7,727 bases of DNA from DASSTJ01 sp035707965 (GTDB taxonomy: Bacteria > Actinomycetota > Actinomycetes > Actinomycetales > Angustibacteraceae), in the NCBI GenBank assembly GCA_035707965.1, contig DASSTJ010000166.1:1-7727 (forward strand), read 5' to 3'. Below, in pieces: positions 1 to 6,391 of this stretch. The notes beneath the pieces were generated by a model. That model worked only from the letters and a program-made list of their open reading frames with translations, had not been told where the DNA came from and did no database searches. The position numbers were made by a program, and so were the translations under genes. Numbering within the stretch: the stretch's first letter is position 1; each line of letters begins with the position of its first letter.

Positions 1-333
1 GGCAAGGTGCCGGTGACCGGGCAGGACGCGACGGTCCAGGGCCTGCAGAACATCCTTGACGGCACCCAGTGCATGACCGTCTACAAGTCGGCCAAGGCGG
101 AGGCGGGCGCGCTGGCCGAGCTGGCCATCGGCCTCATCAAGGGCCAGCCTGGGAAGACGAACGGCACCGTGCACGACGACACGGGCAACCGCGACGTGCC
201 GTCCATCCTGCTCGACCCTGTGTCGATCATGAAGGACAGCGTGAAGGACGTCGTCTCCGACGGCGGCGTCACGAAGGACGAGCTGTGCACCGGCGCCTAC
301 GCCGACAAGTGCACGGCGGCCGGCATCTCCTGA
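1..333 (+). CDS. xylF: D-xylose ABC transporter substrate-binding protein, C-terminal part (5' end outside window)
   Basis: Frame 1 is open from the first base to TGA at 331-333, giving 110 C-terminal residues of a type 1 periplasmic-binding fold protein. In Gram-positive bacteria such proteins are normally membrane-anchored lipoproteins that capture sugar outside the cell and hand it to the permease. The visible start reads VPVTGQDAT and continues with DGTQCMTVYK, a close match to the C-terminal lobe of XylF. The Asp in GQD (visible residue 9) and the Lys in VYK (visible residue 29) are 20 residues apart, as are the two ligand-contacting residues Asp and Lys that I recall in E. coli XylF. 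The later DVPSILLDPVSI segment also follows XylF. The signal peptide and N-lobe are not in the window. The downstream xylGH genes and the xylAB operon support xylose as substrate. The GTG at position 7 is an internal Val, not a start. Confidence 0.93.
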   Translation, partial: GKVPVTGQDATVQGLQNILDGTQCMTVYKSAKAEAGALAELAIGLIKGQPGKTNGTVHDDTGNRDVPSILLDPVSIMKDSVKDVVSDGGVTKDELCTGAYADKCTAAGIS

Positions 334-340
334 CCGGCGA

Positions 341-381
341 GGTGGTCGGGTCCCGCCGCACCGCGGCGGGACCCGGTCACC
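341..381 (+). promoter_or_regulatory. Strong intercistronic hairpin between xylF and xylG
   Basis: Eight bases after the xylF stop, the arms at 347-359 and 363-375 are perfect inverted repeats of 13 bp around a 3-nt loop (ACC, 360-362). Two G-U pairs (346:376, 345:377) and four more Watson-Crick pairs (341-344 with 378-381) extend the stem to 19 bp. No T-run follows, so it is not a canonical intrinsic terminator. In many binding-protein transporter operons a hairpin in this position protects the upstream mRNA from 3' exonucleases or lets only part of transcription through, which keeps binding protein in excess over the membrane complex. That role is inferred here from position and structure. 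Confidence 0.8.
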
Positions 382-401
382 GTCCACCGACCGGCGCGAC
401 C

Positions 402-410
402 GAGGAGGGG
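402..410 (+). promoter_or_regulatory. Ribosome-binding site of xylG
   Basis: GAGGAGGGG lies just upstream of the ATG at 413 and is a strong Shine-Dalgarno match. It fixes the xylG start and allows independent re-initiation after the hairpin in the gap. Confidence 0.8.
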
Positions 411-412
411 CC

Positions 413-1198
413 ATGACGGCACCAGCAGAACCGCTGCTCGAGCTGCGGCGCATCAACAAGAGCTTCGGAGCGGTGCACGTGCTGCACGACGTGGATCTGC
501 GGGTCTACCCGGGCCAGGTCACTGCCCTCGTCGGTGACAACGGCGCCGGCAAGTCGACGCTGGTCAAGACCGTGGCCGGCATCTACCCCTTCGACAGCGG
601 TGAGTACCTGTTCGAAGGCAAGCCGGTGCACATCACGGGACCGCGTGACGCGTCGGCGCTCGGCATCGAGATCGTCTACCAGGACCTCGCGCTCTGCGAC
701 AACCTCGACATCGTCGAGAACATGTTCCTCGGACGTGAGCGTCACCGCGGGATCCTGCTGGACGAGCGCACGATGGAGCAGGAGGCGCGCGACACCCTGT
801 CCTCGCTCTCGGTCCGCACCGTGAAGTCCGTGCGGCAGTCCGTGTCCAGCCTCTCCGGTGGTCAGCGCCAGACCGTCGCGATCGCTAAGGCGGTGCTCTG
901 GAACTCGAAGGTCGTGCTGCTCGACGAGCCGACGGCCGCCCTGGGCGTCGCGCAGACGCGCCAGGTGCTCGACCTGGTGCGCCGCCTAGCCGACAAGGGT
1001 CTGGGCGTTCTGCTCATCTCGCACAACATGGTCGACGTGCTCGAGGTGGCCGACCGGATCACAGCCTTGTACCTGGGCCGGGTGGCGGCCGACGTCCCGG
1101 CCGCCGACGTGACCCACAGCCAGGTGGTCGAGCTGATCACCGCCGGTCGGTCCGGCAGCATCGGGCTGCCGATGGCCGCGGCCAACGAGTCGAGCTGA
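413..1198 (+). CDS. xylG: D-xylose ABC transporter ATP-binding protein, single-domain
   Basis: This 261-residue ATPase powers sugar import at the inner face of the membrane, coupled to XylH. All motifs of one complete ABC domain are visible: Walker A GDNGAGKST (41-49), Q-loop Gln90, signature LSGGQ (147-151), Walker B VVLLDEP (167-173) with catalytic Glu172, and switch His204 (LISHN). E. coli XylG and RbsA are about 500 residues with two fused ATPase domains. This protein is half that size, like FrcA-type sugar ATPases, so it most likely works as a homodimer. It is not a truncation: the stop is followed one base later by xylH, no second-domain sequence is left, and the C-terminus ends in a short linker-like tail. 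The ATG at 413 has a strong ribosome-binding site. Xylose is assigned from the neighbours; the ATPase itself does not reveal the substrate. Confidence 0.94.
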   Translation: MTAPAEPLLELRRINKSFGAVHVLHDVDLRVYPGQVTALVGDNGAGKSTLVKTVAGIYPFDSGEYLFEGKPVHITGPRDASALGIEIVYQDLALCDNLDIVENMFLGRERHRGILLDERTMEQEARDTLSSLSVRTVKSVRQSVSSLSGGQRQTVAIAKAVLWNSKVVLLDEPTAALGVAQTRQVLDLVRRLADKGLGVLLISHNMVDVLEVADRITALYLGRVAADVPAADVTHSQVVELITAGRSGSIGLPMAAANESS

Positions 1199-1199
1199 C

Positions 1200-2513
1200 A
1201 TGACACCGACGACGAAGGGCGTGAAGCAGATGACCGTCGTGAACGCGGGCGGCACGCCACCGAGCCCCTCGGTGGCGGCGTCCGACTTCGCCGGGGACCA
1301 GCACGCCACGACGCTGCGTGGGGCTGCTCAGGCCTACCGGGACCGCCTCCGTGGCGGCGACATGGGACCGCTGCCCGCGGTCCTGGGACTCGTCGCCCTC
1401 GGCATCATCTTCACCGTCCTGCGACCGGACACGTTCCCGTCGGCGATCAACATCACGAACCTGCTCGTGCAGGCGGCGGCGATCTGCGTGCTCGCCATGG
1501 GCCTGGTCCCCGTGCTGCTGATGGCCGAGATCGACCTGTCGGCCGGGGTCGCCGGCGGCGCGTCGGCCGGCGTCATGGCGGTCGTCATCCGGGGTGACGG
1601 GATGCCCTGGTACGTCGGGGTGCTCGCGGCTCTGCTGACCGGCATGGTGATCGGTCTCGTCATCGGGCTCATGGTGGCGAAGCTGGGCATCCCGTCGTTC
1701 GTCGTGACGCTGGCGTTCTTCCTGGGCCTGCAGGGCATCACCCTCAAGCTGATCGGCCAGGGCGGCACCGTGCCGGTGCACGACGGCACGATCCTGGCGA
1801 TCGCCAACAGCAACCTGCCGGTCACCGTCGGATGGGTCGTCGCCGTGGCGGCGTCCGTCCTGTACGCCGCCCTCAGCCTCCGGCGTCATCTCGCCCACGC
1901 GAAGGCGGGTCTCGCACGGTCTCCGCTCGCGCTGGTCGTCCTGCGCGTCGTGGGGATGGCGGTGGTCCTCCTGGCCATGACGTACGTGCTGAGCATCAAC
2001 CGCGCACGCGTGCCCACCATCACGCTCGCGGGTATCCCGTACGCCGTTCCGCTGGTGGCCGTGCTGCTCATCGTGTGGTCGTTCGTCTTCTCCCGCACCC
2101 GCTACGGCCGGCACGTCTACGCGAGCGGCGGCAACGCGGAGGCCGCCCGTCGGGCCGGCATCAGCGTGGACCGGGTGCGCATCTCGGTGTTCGTCATCTG
2201 CTCAGGCATGGCGGCGCTCAGCGGACTGATCGCGGCGTCCCGGCTCAACTCCGTGACGCCGGACGCGGGTGCCGGCAACACGCTGCTCTACGCCGTGGGC
2301 GCGGCGGTCATCGGTGGCACCAGCCTCTTCGGTGGCAAGGGACGCATCCGGGACGCCATCATCGGTGGCCTGGTCATCGCCATGATCGACAACGGCCTCG
2401 GCCTGCTCGGCCTCGCGGCGTACGTCAACTACCTCGTCACCGGCACGGTTCTGCTGCTGGCCGCGAGCGTCGACGCGATCTCGCGCCGTCGCCGCAACGC
2501 GACCGGGCACTGA
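1200..2513 (+). CDS. xylH: D-xylose ABC transporter permease
   Basis: A 437-residue polytopic membrane protein of the ribose/xylose (RbsC/XylH) permease family that forms the sugar channel. About ten to eleven hydrophobic segments are visible, roughly at residues 57-75, 84-107, 115-130, 137-160, 164-184, 207-226, 245-265, 281-297, 327-347, 362-375, 385-405 and 409-423 (some may be re-entrant or shorter). Family landmarks are the MAEIDLSAG stretch (108-116), the cytoplasmic coupling loop RYGRHVYASGGN (301-312) that should contact XylG, and AAVIGGTSLFGGKG (368-381). The first ~55 residues are polar and presumably cytoplasmic. The ATG at 1200 follows the xylG stop by one base, which suggests translational coupling, but its ribosome-binding site is weak. 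An in-frame ATG at 1230 with AAGG upstream (1214-1217) is an alternative that would give 427 residues. Confidence 0.94.
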   Translation: MTPTTKGVKQMTVVNAGGTPPSPSVAASDFAGDQHATTLRGAAQAYRDRLRGGDMGPLPAVLGLVALGIIFTVLRPDTFPSAINITNLLVQAAAICVLAMGLVPVLLMAEIDLSAGVAGGASAGVMAVVIRGDGMPWYVGVLAALLTGMVIGLVIGLMVAKLGIPSFVVTLAFFLGLQGITLKLIGQGGTVPVHDGTILAIANSNLPVTVGWVVAVAASVLYAALSLRRHLAHAKAGLARSPLALVVLRVVGMAVVLLAMTYVLSINRARVPTITLAGIPYAVPLVAVLLIVWSFVFSRTRYGRHVYASGGNAEAARRAGISVDRVRISVFVICSGMAALSGLIAASRLNSVTPDAGAGNTLLYAVGAAVIGGTSLFGGKGRIRDAIIGGLVIAMIDNGLGLLGLAAYVNYLVTGTVLLLAASVDAISRRRRNATGH

Positions 2514-2519
2514 GGCGGG
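2512..2519 (+). promoter_or_regulatory. Ribosome-binding site of the first ROK regulator
   Basis: GAGGCGGG overlaps the xylH stop codon and sits about nine bases (counted from GAGG) ahead of the ATG at 2525. It favours that ATG over the in-frame GTG at 2519, which would lie inside this site. Confidence 0.6.
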
Positions 2520-2524
2520 TGTCG

Positions 2525-3778
2525 ATGACGGCCTCGGGCCGGCCAGGTGCCGGCACCAACCAGGAGGCGGTGCGACGGCACAACCTCGGGACGCTGCTCG
2601 CCCACCTGCACCACGACGGTCAGCTGTCGCGTGCGGAGCTCACCTCCCGGATGGGGTTGAACCGCAGCACGATCGGTGCTCTGGTCGGTGAGCTCGTGTC
2701 GCTCGGTGCGGTCGTCGAGACCGCGCCGAGCGGGGGCCGGGTCGGGGCCGGCCGGCCGTCGCTCGACGTGCGACCGAGCGCTGAGGACGTCGTGGTGCTC
2801 GCGATCGAGGTCGGTGTCGACGTCCTGCGTGCCGCGCGCGTGGGGCTGGGCGGCTCGATCCTGTCCCGTCGCAACGCCCCCACGCCCACCACAGGGCGCG
2901 TCGAGGACGTGGCTGCGGCCGTCGTCCGGCTGCTGCGCCAGGTGGCGTCCGGCACGCCCGAGGGCGCGGCTGTCATCGGCATCGGGGTGGGCGTGCCCGG
3001 CGTCGTCCGAGAGCGAGACGGCCTGGTCCGGTTCGCCCCGAACCTCGCGTGGACGGACGTCCCGTTCGCCGACGTGCTGCGGACGCGGATGGGCGGGCGA
3101 CTCGCACTGCAGCTGGCGAACGACGCCGACCTCGGTGCGCTGGCCGAGCACACTCGCGGCGCGGGCGTCTCGCACGCGAACATGGTCTTCCTGGCGGGTG
3201 ACGTCGGCGTCGGCGGTGGTGTCATCGTCGGTGGGCAGCCGCTGCACGGCGTCGGGGGCTACGCGGGCGAGCTGGGTCACCTGATGATCAACCCGCGCGG
3301 CCGCACCTGTCGGTGCGGCAGCCGGGGCTGCTGGGAGACGGAGATCGGGGCTCCGGTGATCGGCGCTGCGCTGCGCAGCACGGCGACCGACCTCGAGACG
3401 CTCACCGAGCGTCTGGCCGAGGTGCGCACGCCGTCGGCCGCGCTGCGCACCGTCGGTCGCTATCTCGGTCTGGGGCTGGGCAGCATCGTCAACCTGCTGA
3501 ACCCCGAGGTCATCGTCCTGGGCGGCGTGCTGCGGGCGCTGTACCCGGTGGTGCGGACCACCACCGACGAGGCCTTCGGTCGCGCGGCCCTCGCGGCGCC
3601 TCGCGAGCAGGTGCGCGTCGTCGTCCCTCAGCTGGGTGCCGACGCGGTGCTCCTGGGCGCAGCGGAGCGCGCCTTCGCCCCGCTGCTCGAGGACCCCGCC
3701 CGGGTGCTTGGCCAGGCCTGCCGGGACCTCTCCGCCGCCGTCGGGCCGCGCCGTCGCCCGACCGCGAGATCGGCGTGA
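2525..3778 (+). CDS. ROK-family transcriptional regulator of the transporter operon
   Basis: A 417-residue protein with an N-terminal winged helix-turn-helix (about 14-66, recognition region LSRAELTSRMGLNRSTIGAL) followed by a sugar-kinase-like ROK domain (about 88-385). ROK landmarks are LANDADLGALAE (197-208), GDVGVGGG (225-232), and the zinc site His252 with Cys262, Cys264 and Cys269 in the RCGSRGCWE region. The N-terminal phosphate loop of ROK kinases (DxGxT) is replaced by EVGVD (95-99), so it should bind sugar without phosphorylating it. It is the last gene of xylFGH, 11 nt after xylH, and probably represses that operon until an inducer such as xylose binds; both target and ligand are inferred. 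The open frame runs far upstream inside xylH, but the family alignment and the ribosome-binding site place the start at 2525 (GTG 2519 possible). The last ~25 residues are Arg/Pro-rich and probably disordered. Confidence 0.93.
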   Translation: MTASGRPGAGTNQEAVRRHNLGTLLAHLHHDGQLSRAELTSRMGLNRSTIGALVGELVSLGAVVETAPSGGRVGAGRPSLDVRPSAEDVVVLAIEVGVDVLRAARVGLGGSILSRRNAPTPTTGRVEDVAAAVVRLLRQVASGTPEGAAVIGIGVGVPGVVRERDGLVRFAPNLAWTDVPFADVLRTRMGGRLALQLANDADLGALAEHTRGAGVSHANMVFLAGDVGVGGGVIVGGQPLHGVGGYAGELGHLMINPRGRTCRCGSRGCWETEIGAPVIGAALRSTATDLETLTERLAEVRTPSAALRTVGRYLGLGLGSIVNLLNPEVIVLGGVLRALYPVVRTTTDEAFGRAALAAPREQVRVVVPQLGADAVLLGAAERAFAPLLEDPARVLGQACRDLSAAVGPRRRPTARSA

Positions 3779-3883
3779 GGGGGGTTCTGGGCAGCGGCCC
3801 CTGACGCGGCGGCGAGCTGGAGCAGCCCCGACGCGGCGGCGTGATGCGGCGGCAGGCTGCCGGCGCTTTGTGGACGCTGGGCG
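3779..3883. other. Convergent intergenic gap with GC-rich direct repeats
   Basis: No gene fits between the two convergent ROK genes. The gap carries two exact copies of GACGCGGCGGCG (3803-3814 and 3830-3841) and a degenerate third, GATGCGGCGGCA (3843-3854). Two modest hairpins are possible: 3781-3801 (GGGG/CCCC base, with internal G-U pairs and a bulge) and 3850-3862 (5-bp stem, 3-nt loop). Neither is followed by a clear T-run, so neither is a convincing intrinsic terminator. Termination here may be Rho-dependent or rely on colliding transcription. Confidence 0.6.
3803..3854. repeat. Short direct repeats, three copies of a 12-mer
   Basis: GACGCGGCGGCG occurs at 3803-3814 and 3830-3841, with GATGCGGCGGCA at 3843-3854. 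The first two are 27 bases apart start to start; the third begins 13 bases after the second. The motif is low in complexity (CGG-rich), so chance in a GC-rich genome is possible. Confidence 0.6.
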
Positions 3884-5101
3884 CTAGGGCGTGACCGGCA
3901 GCGAGCCGGTGAAGACGCCGGACAGCACGTCGGCGGCCGCTCCGGACGAGGCCGCGTGGAGGCCGAGCGTGCTGAGTGCGACCGTGCACCGGCGTGTGCT
4001 GCCGGCCAGCACGTCGTCCCGCACCGCCTGCTCGACGACGGGCAGGAGCCACGGCCCGAGCGGCACGAAGTAGCCTCCCAGCACCACCATCTCGGGGTCC
4101 AGCATGCTCACCAGGGTGACGATCCCGGACGCGAGGCCGCGGGCGACGTCCCCGAGGCGGGCTGCCACGGTCGGGTCCCGCTCGGCACGGGCAGCGACCG
4201 CGGCCGCCACCTGCACGGGGTCGCCGGTCACCGTTCCGGGCTCGTGGCCCTCGGCCAGCATGCCGACCGCCCGCAACGTCGCAGGCAGTCCGACGACTGT
4301 CTCCCAGCAGCCCACCCTGCCGCAGGCGCACCGCAGGGACGACCCACCGATCGGCACGTGGCCCACCTCGCCGGCGAACCCGGACGCCCCGCGCTGGGCC
4401 GCGCCGTCCACGACCACGCCGGCCCCGAGTCCCACGGTCCCGGTCAGGTAGAGGACCGGGCTGCGGCCACGGGCCGCGCCCCAGGCGGCTTCGGCGACGG
4501 CGGCGTCGTTGGCGTCGTTGTCCACCCGCAGCGGCCGGCCGGTCGGCAGCGCGCCAGCGGGCAGGGAGGCGGCCAGGAGCTGCGCCAGGGGCAGGTCGCG
4601 CCAGCCGAGGTTGGGCGCGGTGACGACGTGCCCGTTCTCGTGGTCCACGAGACCGGGCACCGCGACCGCGACGCCGAGCACGTCGCGCCGCTGTCGACCG
4701 AGCTCGACGAGTGACCTAGCGGCGAGATCGGTGACCTCCTCCAGCGGTGACTGCTCGGCCGCTAGGGGCTGTCGCTGCTGCAGCACCCGTCGCCCGGCCA
4801 GGTCGAGCGCCGTCGCGGCGACGTAGTCGACGTTGACCTCCAGCCCGAGGGCGACGAGGTGGGCGCCGTCGAGCTCGACCGGACGTCCGGGGCGGCCGAG
4901 CCGTGGCTCCGCGTCCGTCACGTCCACGACCGGCGCGTCACGGACCACGCCCTGCCGGTGCAGGTCGGCCACGATCGCGCCGACCGTCGCCTTGGCGAGA
5001 CCGGTGGCCTGGGCGAGCCCGGCCCGGCTCGCCGGGCCGGCGGACCTGAGCTGTCTGAGTACCAGAGCCGTGTTCTGGCGCCGCAGCTGCTCGGTGGCCA
5101 C
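3884..5101 (-). CDS. xylR: ROK-family transcriptional repressor of the xylBA operon (XylR-like)
   Basis: A 405-residue regulator with a winged helix-turn-helix near residues 8-55 (SRAGLAQATGLAKATVGAIV), a GRPGRP linker (69-74) and a ROK sugar-binding domain (about 82-396). ROK landmarks are VDNDANDAAVAEA (193-205), GTVGLGAGVV (221-230), and the zinc ligands His248, Cys258, Cys260 and Cys265. As in ROK repressors, the kinase DxGxT loop is absent and reads LEVNVDY (87-93), a form typical of XylR-like repressors beside xylA. It starts at GTG 5101 (complement), 35 nt after the xylA stop, with no clear ribosome-binding site and no upstream ATG in frame, so translation may depend on coupling to xylA. 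It probably represses xylBA and is relieved by xylose. The symbol rests on family and context; the other ROK gene in the window is an equal candidate for that role. Confidence 0.93.
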   Translation of the reverse strand: MATEQLRRQNTALVLRQLRSAGPASRAGLAQATGLAKATVGAIVADLHRQGVVRDAPVVDVTDAEPRLGRPGRPVELDGAHLVALGLEVNVDYVAATALDLAGRRVLQQRQPLAAEQSPLEEVTDLAARSLVELGRQRRDVLGVAVAVPGLVDHENGHVVTAPNLGWRDLPLAQLLAASLPAGALPTGRPLRVDNDANDAAVAEAAWGAARGRSPVLYLTGTVGLGAGVVVDGAAQRGASGFAGEVGHVPIGGSSLRCACGRVGCWETVVGLPATLRAVGMLAEGHEPGTVTGDPVQVAAAVAARAERDPTVAARLGDVARGLASGIVTLVSMLDPEMVVLGGYFVPLGPWLLPVVEQAVRDDVLAGSTRRCTVALSTLGLHAASSGAAADVLSGVFTGSLPVTP

Positions 5102-5136
5102 GGGGCCGGACGGCGGACGGGTGATCGGCTCGCCGC

Positions 5137-6300
5137 TCAGCCGCGCACCCCGTACAGGTGCTCCAGCGCGAGCTGGTCGAGCCGCTCGAACGCCATGCCG
5201 CGTGCAGCGAGCGCCTCGACGTCAGGGACCGCCGCGTCCTTGAGGTCCCGCCAGCCCTCGCCGTCCGACAGCGTCGGGGTGGAGAGCTCGGCCACACGGG
5301 CTTCGGTCAGCGCCTGCTGCACCTCGGGATCGCGGCGGAACGCCGTCACCTTCTCGCGCAGGATCAGGTAGTTGCGCATGCACGCCTCCGCCGAGACCCA
5401 GACGCCGGCGTCGTCCTCGGTGCGGGCGGGCTTGTAGTCGAAGTGCACGGGCCCGTCGTAGCCCCCTGCCAGCAGCGTGTCGACCACCCAGAACGCGCCG
5501 CGCACGTTGCCCGCACCGAAGCGGAGGTCCTGGTCGAAGCGGGGGCCGTGCTGCCCGTTGAGATCGATGTGGAACAGCTTCCCGTGCCAGAGGGCCTGGG
5601 CGTAGCCGTGCGCCGCGTTCAGCCCGGCCATCTCCTCGTGCCCGATCTCGGGGTTCACGCCGACGAGGTCCGGACGCTCCAGGGTGTCGATGAATGCGAG
5701 CGCGTGGCCGACGGTCGGGAGCAGGATGTCGCCGCGGGGCTCGTTCGGCTTCGGCTCGATCGCGAAGCGGAGGTCGTACCCGCGGTCGGTGACGAAGTCA
5801 CCGAGCAGGTCGAACGCCTCCTTGTACCGGTCCAGAGCGGCCTGCACGTCCTTGGCTGCGCCGGACTCGGCGCCCTCACGGCCGCCCCAGGCGACGTAGA
5901 CCTTCGCGCCCAGCTCGGCGGCCAGCTCGACGTTGCGCATGACCTTCGCGATCGCGAAGCGGCGCACGTCGCGGTCGTTGGACGTGAAGCCGCCGTCCTT
6001 GAACACCGGGTGGGTGAACAGGTTGGTCGTGGCCGTCGTCACGACGAGGCCCGTGTCGGCCAGGCCCTGCTTGAAGCGGTCGACGATGCGGCCGCGCTCG
6101 GCTTCGTCGGCACCGAACGGGATCACGTCGTTGTCGTGGAAGTTCACGCCGTAGGCGCCGATCTTCGCCAGCTGCTCCAGCGCCCGCACGGGGTCGAGCG
6201 GCGCCCGAGTCGGGTCCCCGAACGGGTCGCGGCCGGGGTAGCCGACGGTCCACAGACCGAAGGAGAACTTGTCAGCAGGGGTGGGGCTGGGGATGTCCAT
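5137..6300 (-). CDS. xylA: Xylose isomerase, class I (Streptomyces type)
   Basis: A 387-residue cytoplasmic enzyme converting D-xylose to D-xylulose (also D-glucose to D-fructose), a TIM barrel that forms tetramers with two divalent metals per subunit. The length and sequence match the short actinobacterial class I enzymes almost throughout (FGLWTVGYPGRDPFGD near the start). The catalytic set is complete: His55 and Asp58, Phe95, Trp138, Glu182 and Lys184 (IEPKPNEPRG), Glu218 and His221 (NPEIGHE), Asp246 (HIDLNGQ), Asp256, Asp258 and Asp288. Each is one number above the Streptomyces equivalent. The start is ATG 6300 (complement), with GAGGA six bases upstream. The frame stays open further upstream through a Thr-coding repeat and into xylB, but nothing there resembles the family. 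An ATG 15 bases upstream (6315) would overlap the ribosome-binding site. The gene lies 91 nt after xylB and is followed by the ROK repressor. Confidence 0.98.
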   Translation of the reverse strand: MDIPSPTPADKFSFGLWTVGYPGRDPFGDPTRAPLDPVRALEQLAKIGAYGVNFHDNDVIPFGADEAERGRIVDRFKQGLADTGLVVTTATTNLFTHPVFKDGGFTSNDRDVRRFAIAKVMRNVELAAELGAKVYVAWGGREGAESGAAKDVQAALDRYKEAFDLLGDFVTDRGYDLRFAIEPKPNEPRGDILLPTVGHALAFIDTLERPDLVGVNPEIGHEEMAGLNAAHGYAQALWHGKLFHIDLNGQHGPRFDQDLRFGAGNVRGAFWVVDTLLAGGYDGPVHFDYKPARTEDDAGVWVSAEACMRNYLILREKVTAFRRDPEVQQALTEARVAELSTPTLSDGEGWRDLKDAAVPDVEALAARGMAFERLDQLALEHLYGVRG

Positions 6301-6360
6301 CGTGGTCCTCGTCATCGTGGTCGTGGTCGTGGTCGCGGTCGTGGTCGTTGTCGTGGTGGT
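6301..6360. repeat. CGTGGT hexanucleotide tandem repeat in the xylB-xylA gap
   Basis: On the plus strand, seven contiguous hexamers run from 6316 to 6357: CGTGGT three times, CGCGGT, CGTGGT, CGTTGT, CGTGGT, followed by GGT. One further CGTGGT lies at 6301-6306, separated by a nine-base interruption that holds the xylA ribosome-binding site. The array fills most of the 91-nt gap. Read on the complement it encodes Thr-Thr in the xylA frame and His-Asp in the xylB frame. I see no -35/-10 promoter in the gap. Confidence 0.9.
6306..6310 (-). promoter_or_regulatory. Ribosome-binding site of xylA
   Basis: GAGGA on the complement is separated from the ATG at 6300 by five bases. It sits in a break between one GTGGTC-type unit (6301-6306) and the main hexamer array, and it decides the start codon of xylA. 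Confidence 0.7.
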
Positions 6361-6391
6361 CGTGCGGCTGGTCAGGTGTCCAGACGGGGGC

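Noticed and set aside
347..375. Intrinsic terminator after xylF
   Set aside because: The stem is strong but no T-run follows, and xylG continues directly with its own ribosome-binding site, so full termination is unlikely.
1137..2114. 325-codon leftward open frame opposite xylH
   Set aside because: Composition is Arg/His/Asp-rich and typical of an antisense shadow. The plus strand encodes a clear permease.
1832..2524. Long upstream extension of the first ROK regulator frame
   Set aside because: It lies entirely inside xylH in another frame and encodes Arg/Pro-rich sequence with no resemblance to ROK proteins. The ribosome-binding site and family N-terminus put the start at 2525.
2525..3778. 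ROK sugar kinase (glucokinase) instead of a regulator
   Set aside because: An N-terminal winged helix-turn-helix is present and the DxGxT phosphate loop is replaced by EVGVD, so catalysis is not expected.
6301..6360. CRISPR-like array or promoter in the xylB-xylA gap
   Set aside because: The units are contiguous 6-mers with no spacers, and no -35/-10 pair is visible. It is a simple tandem repeat.
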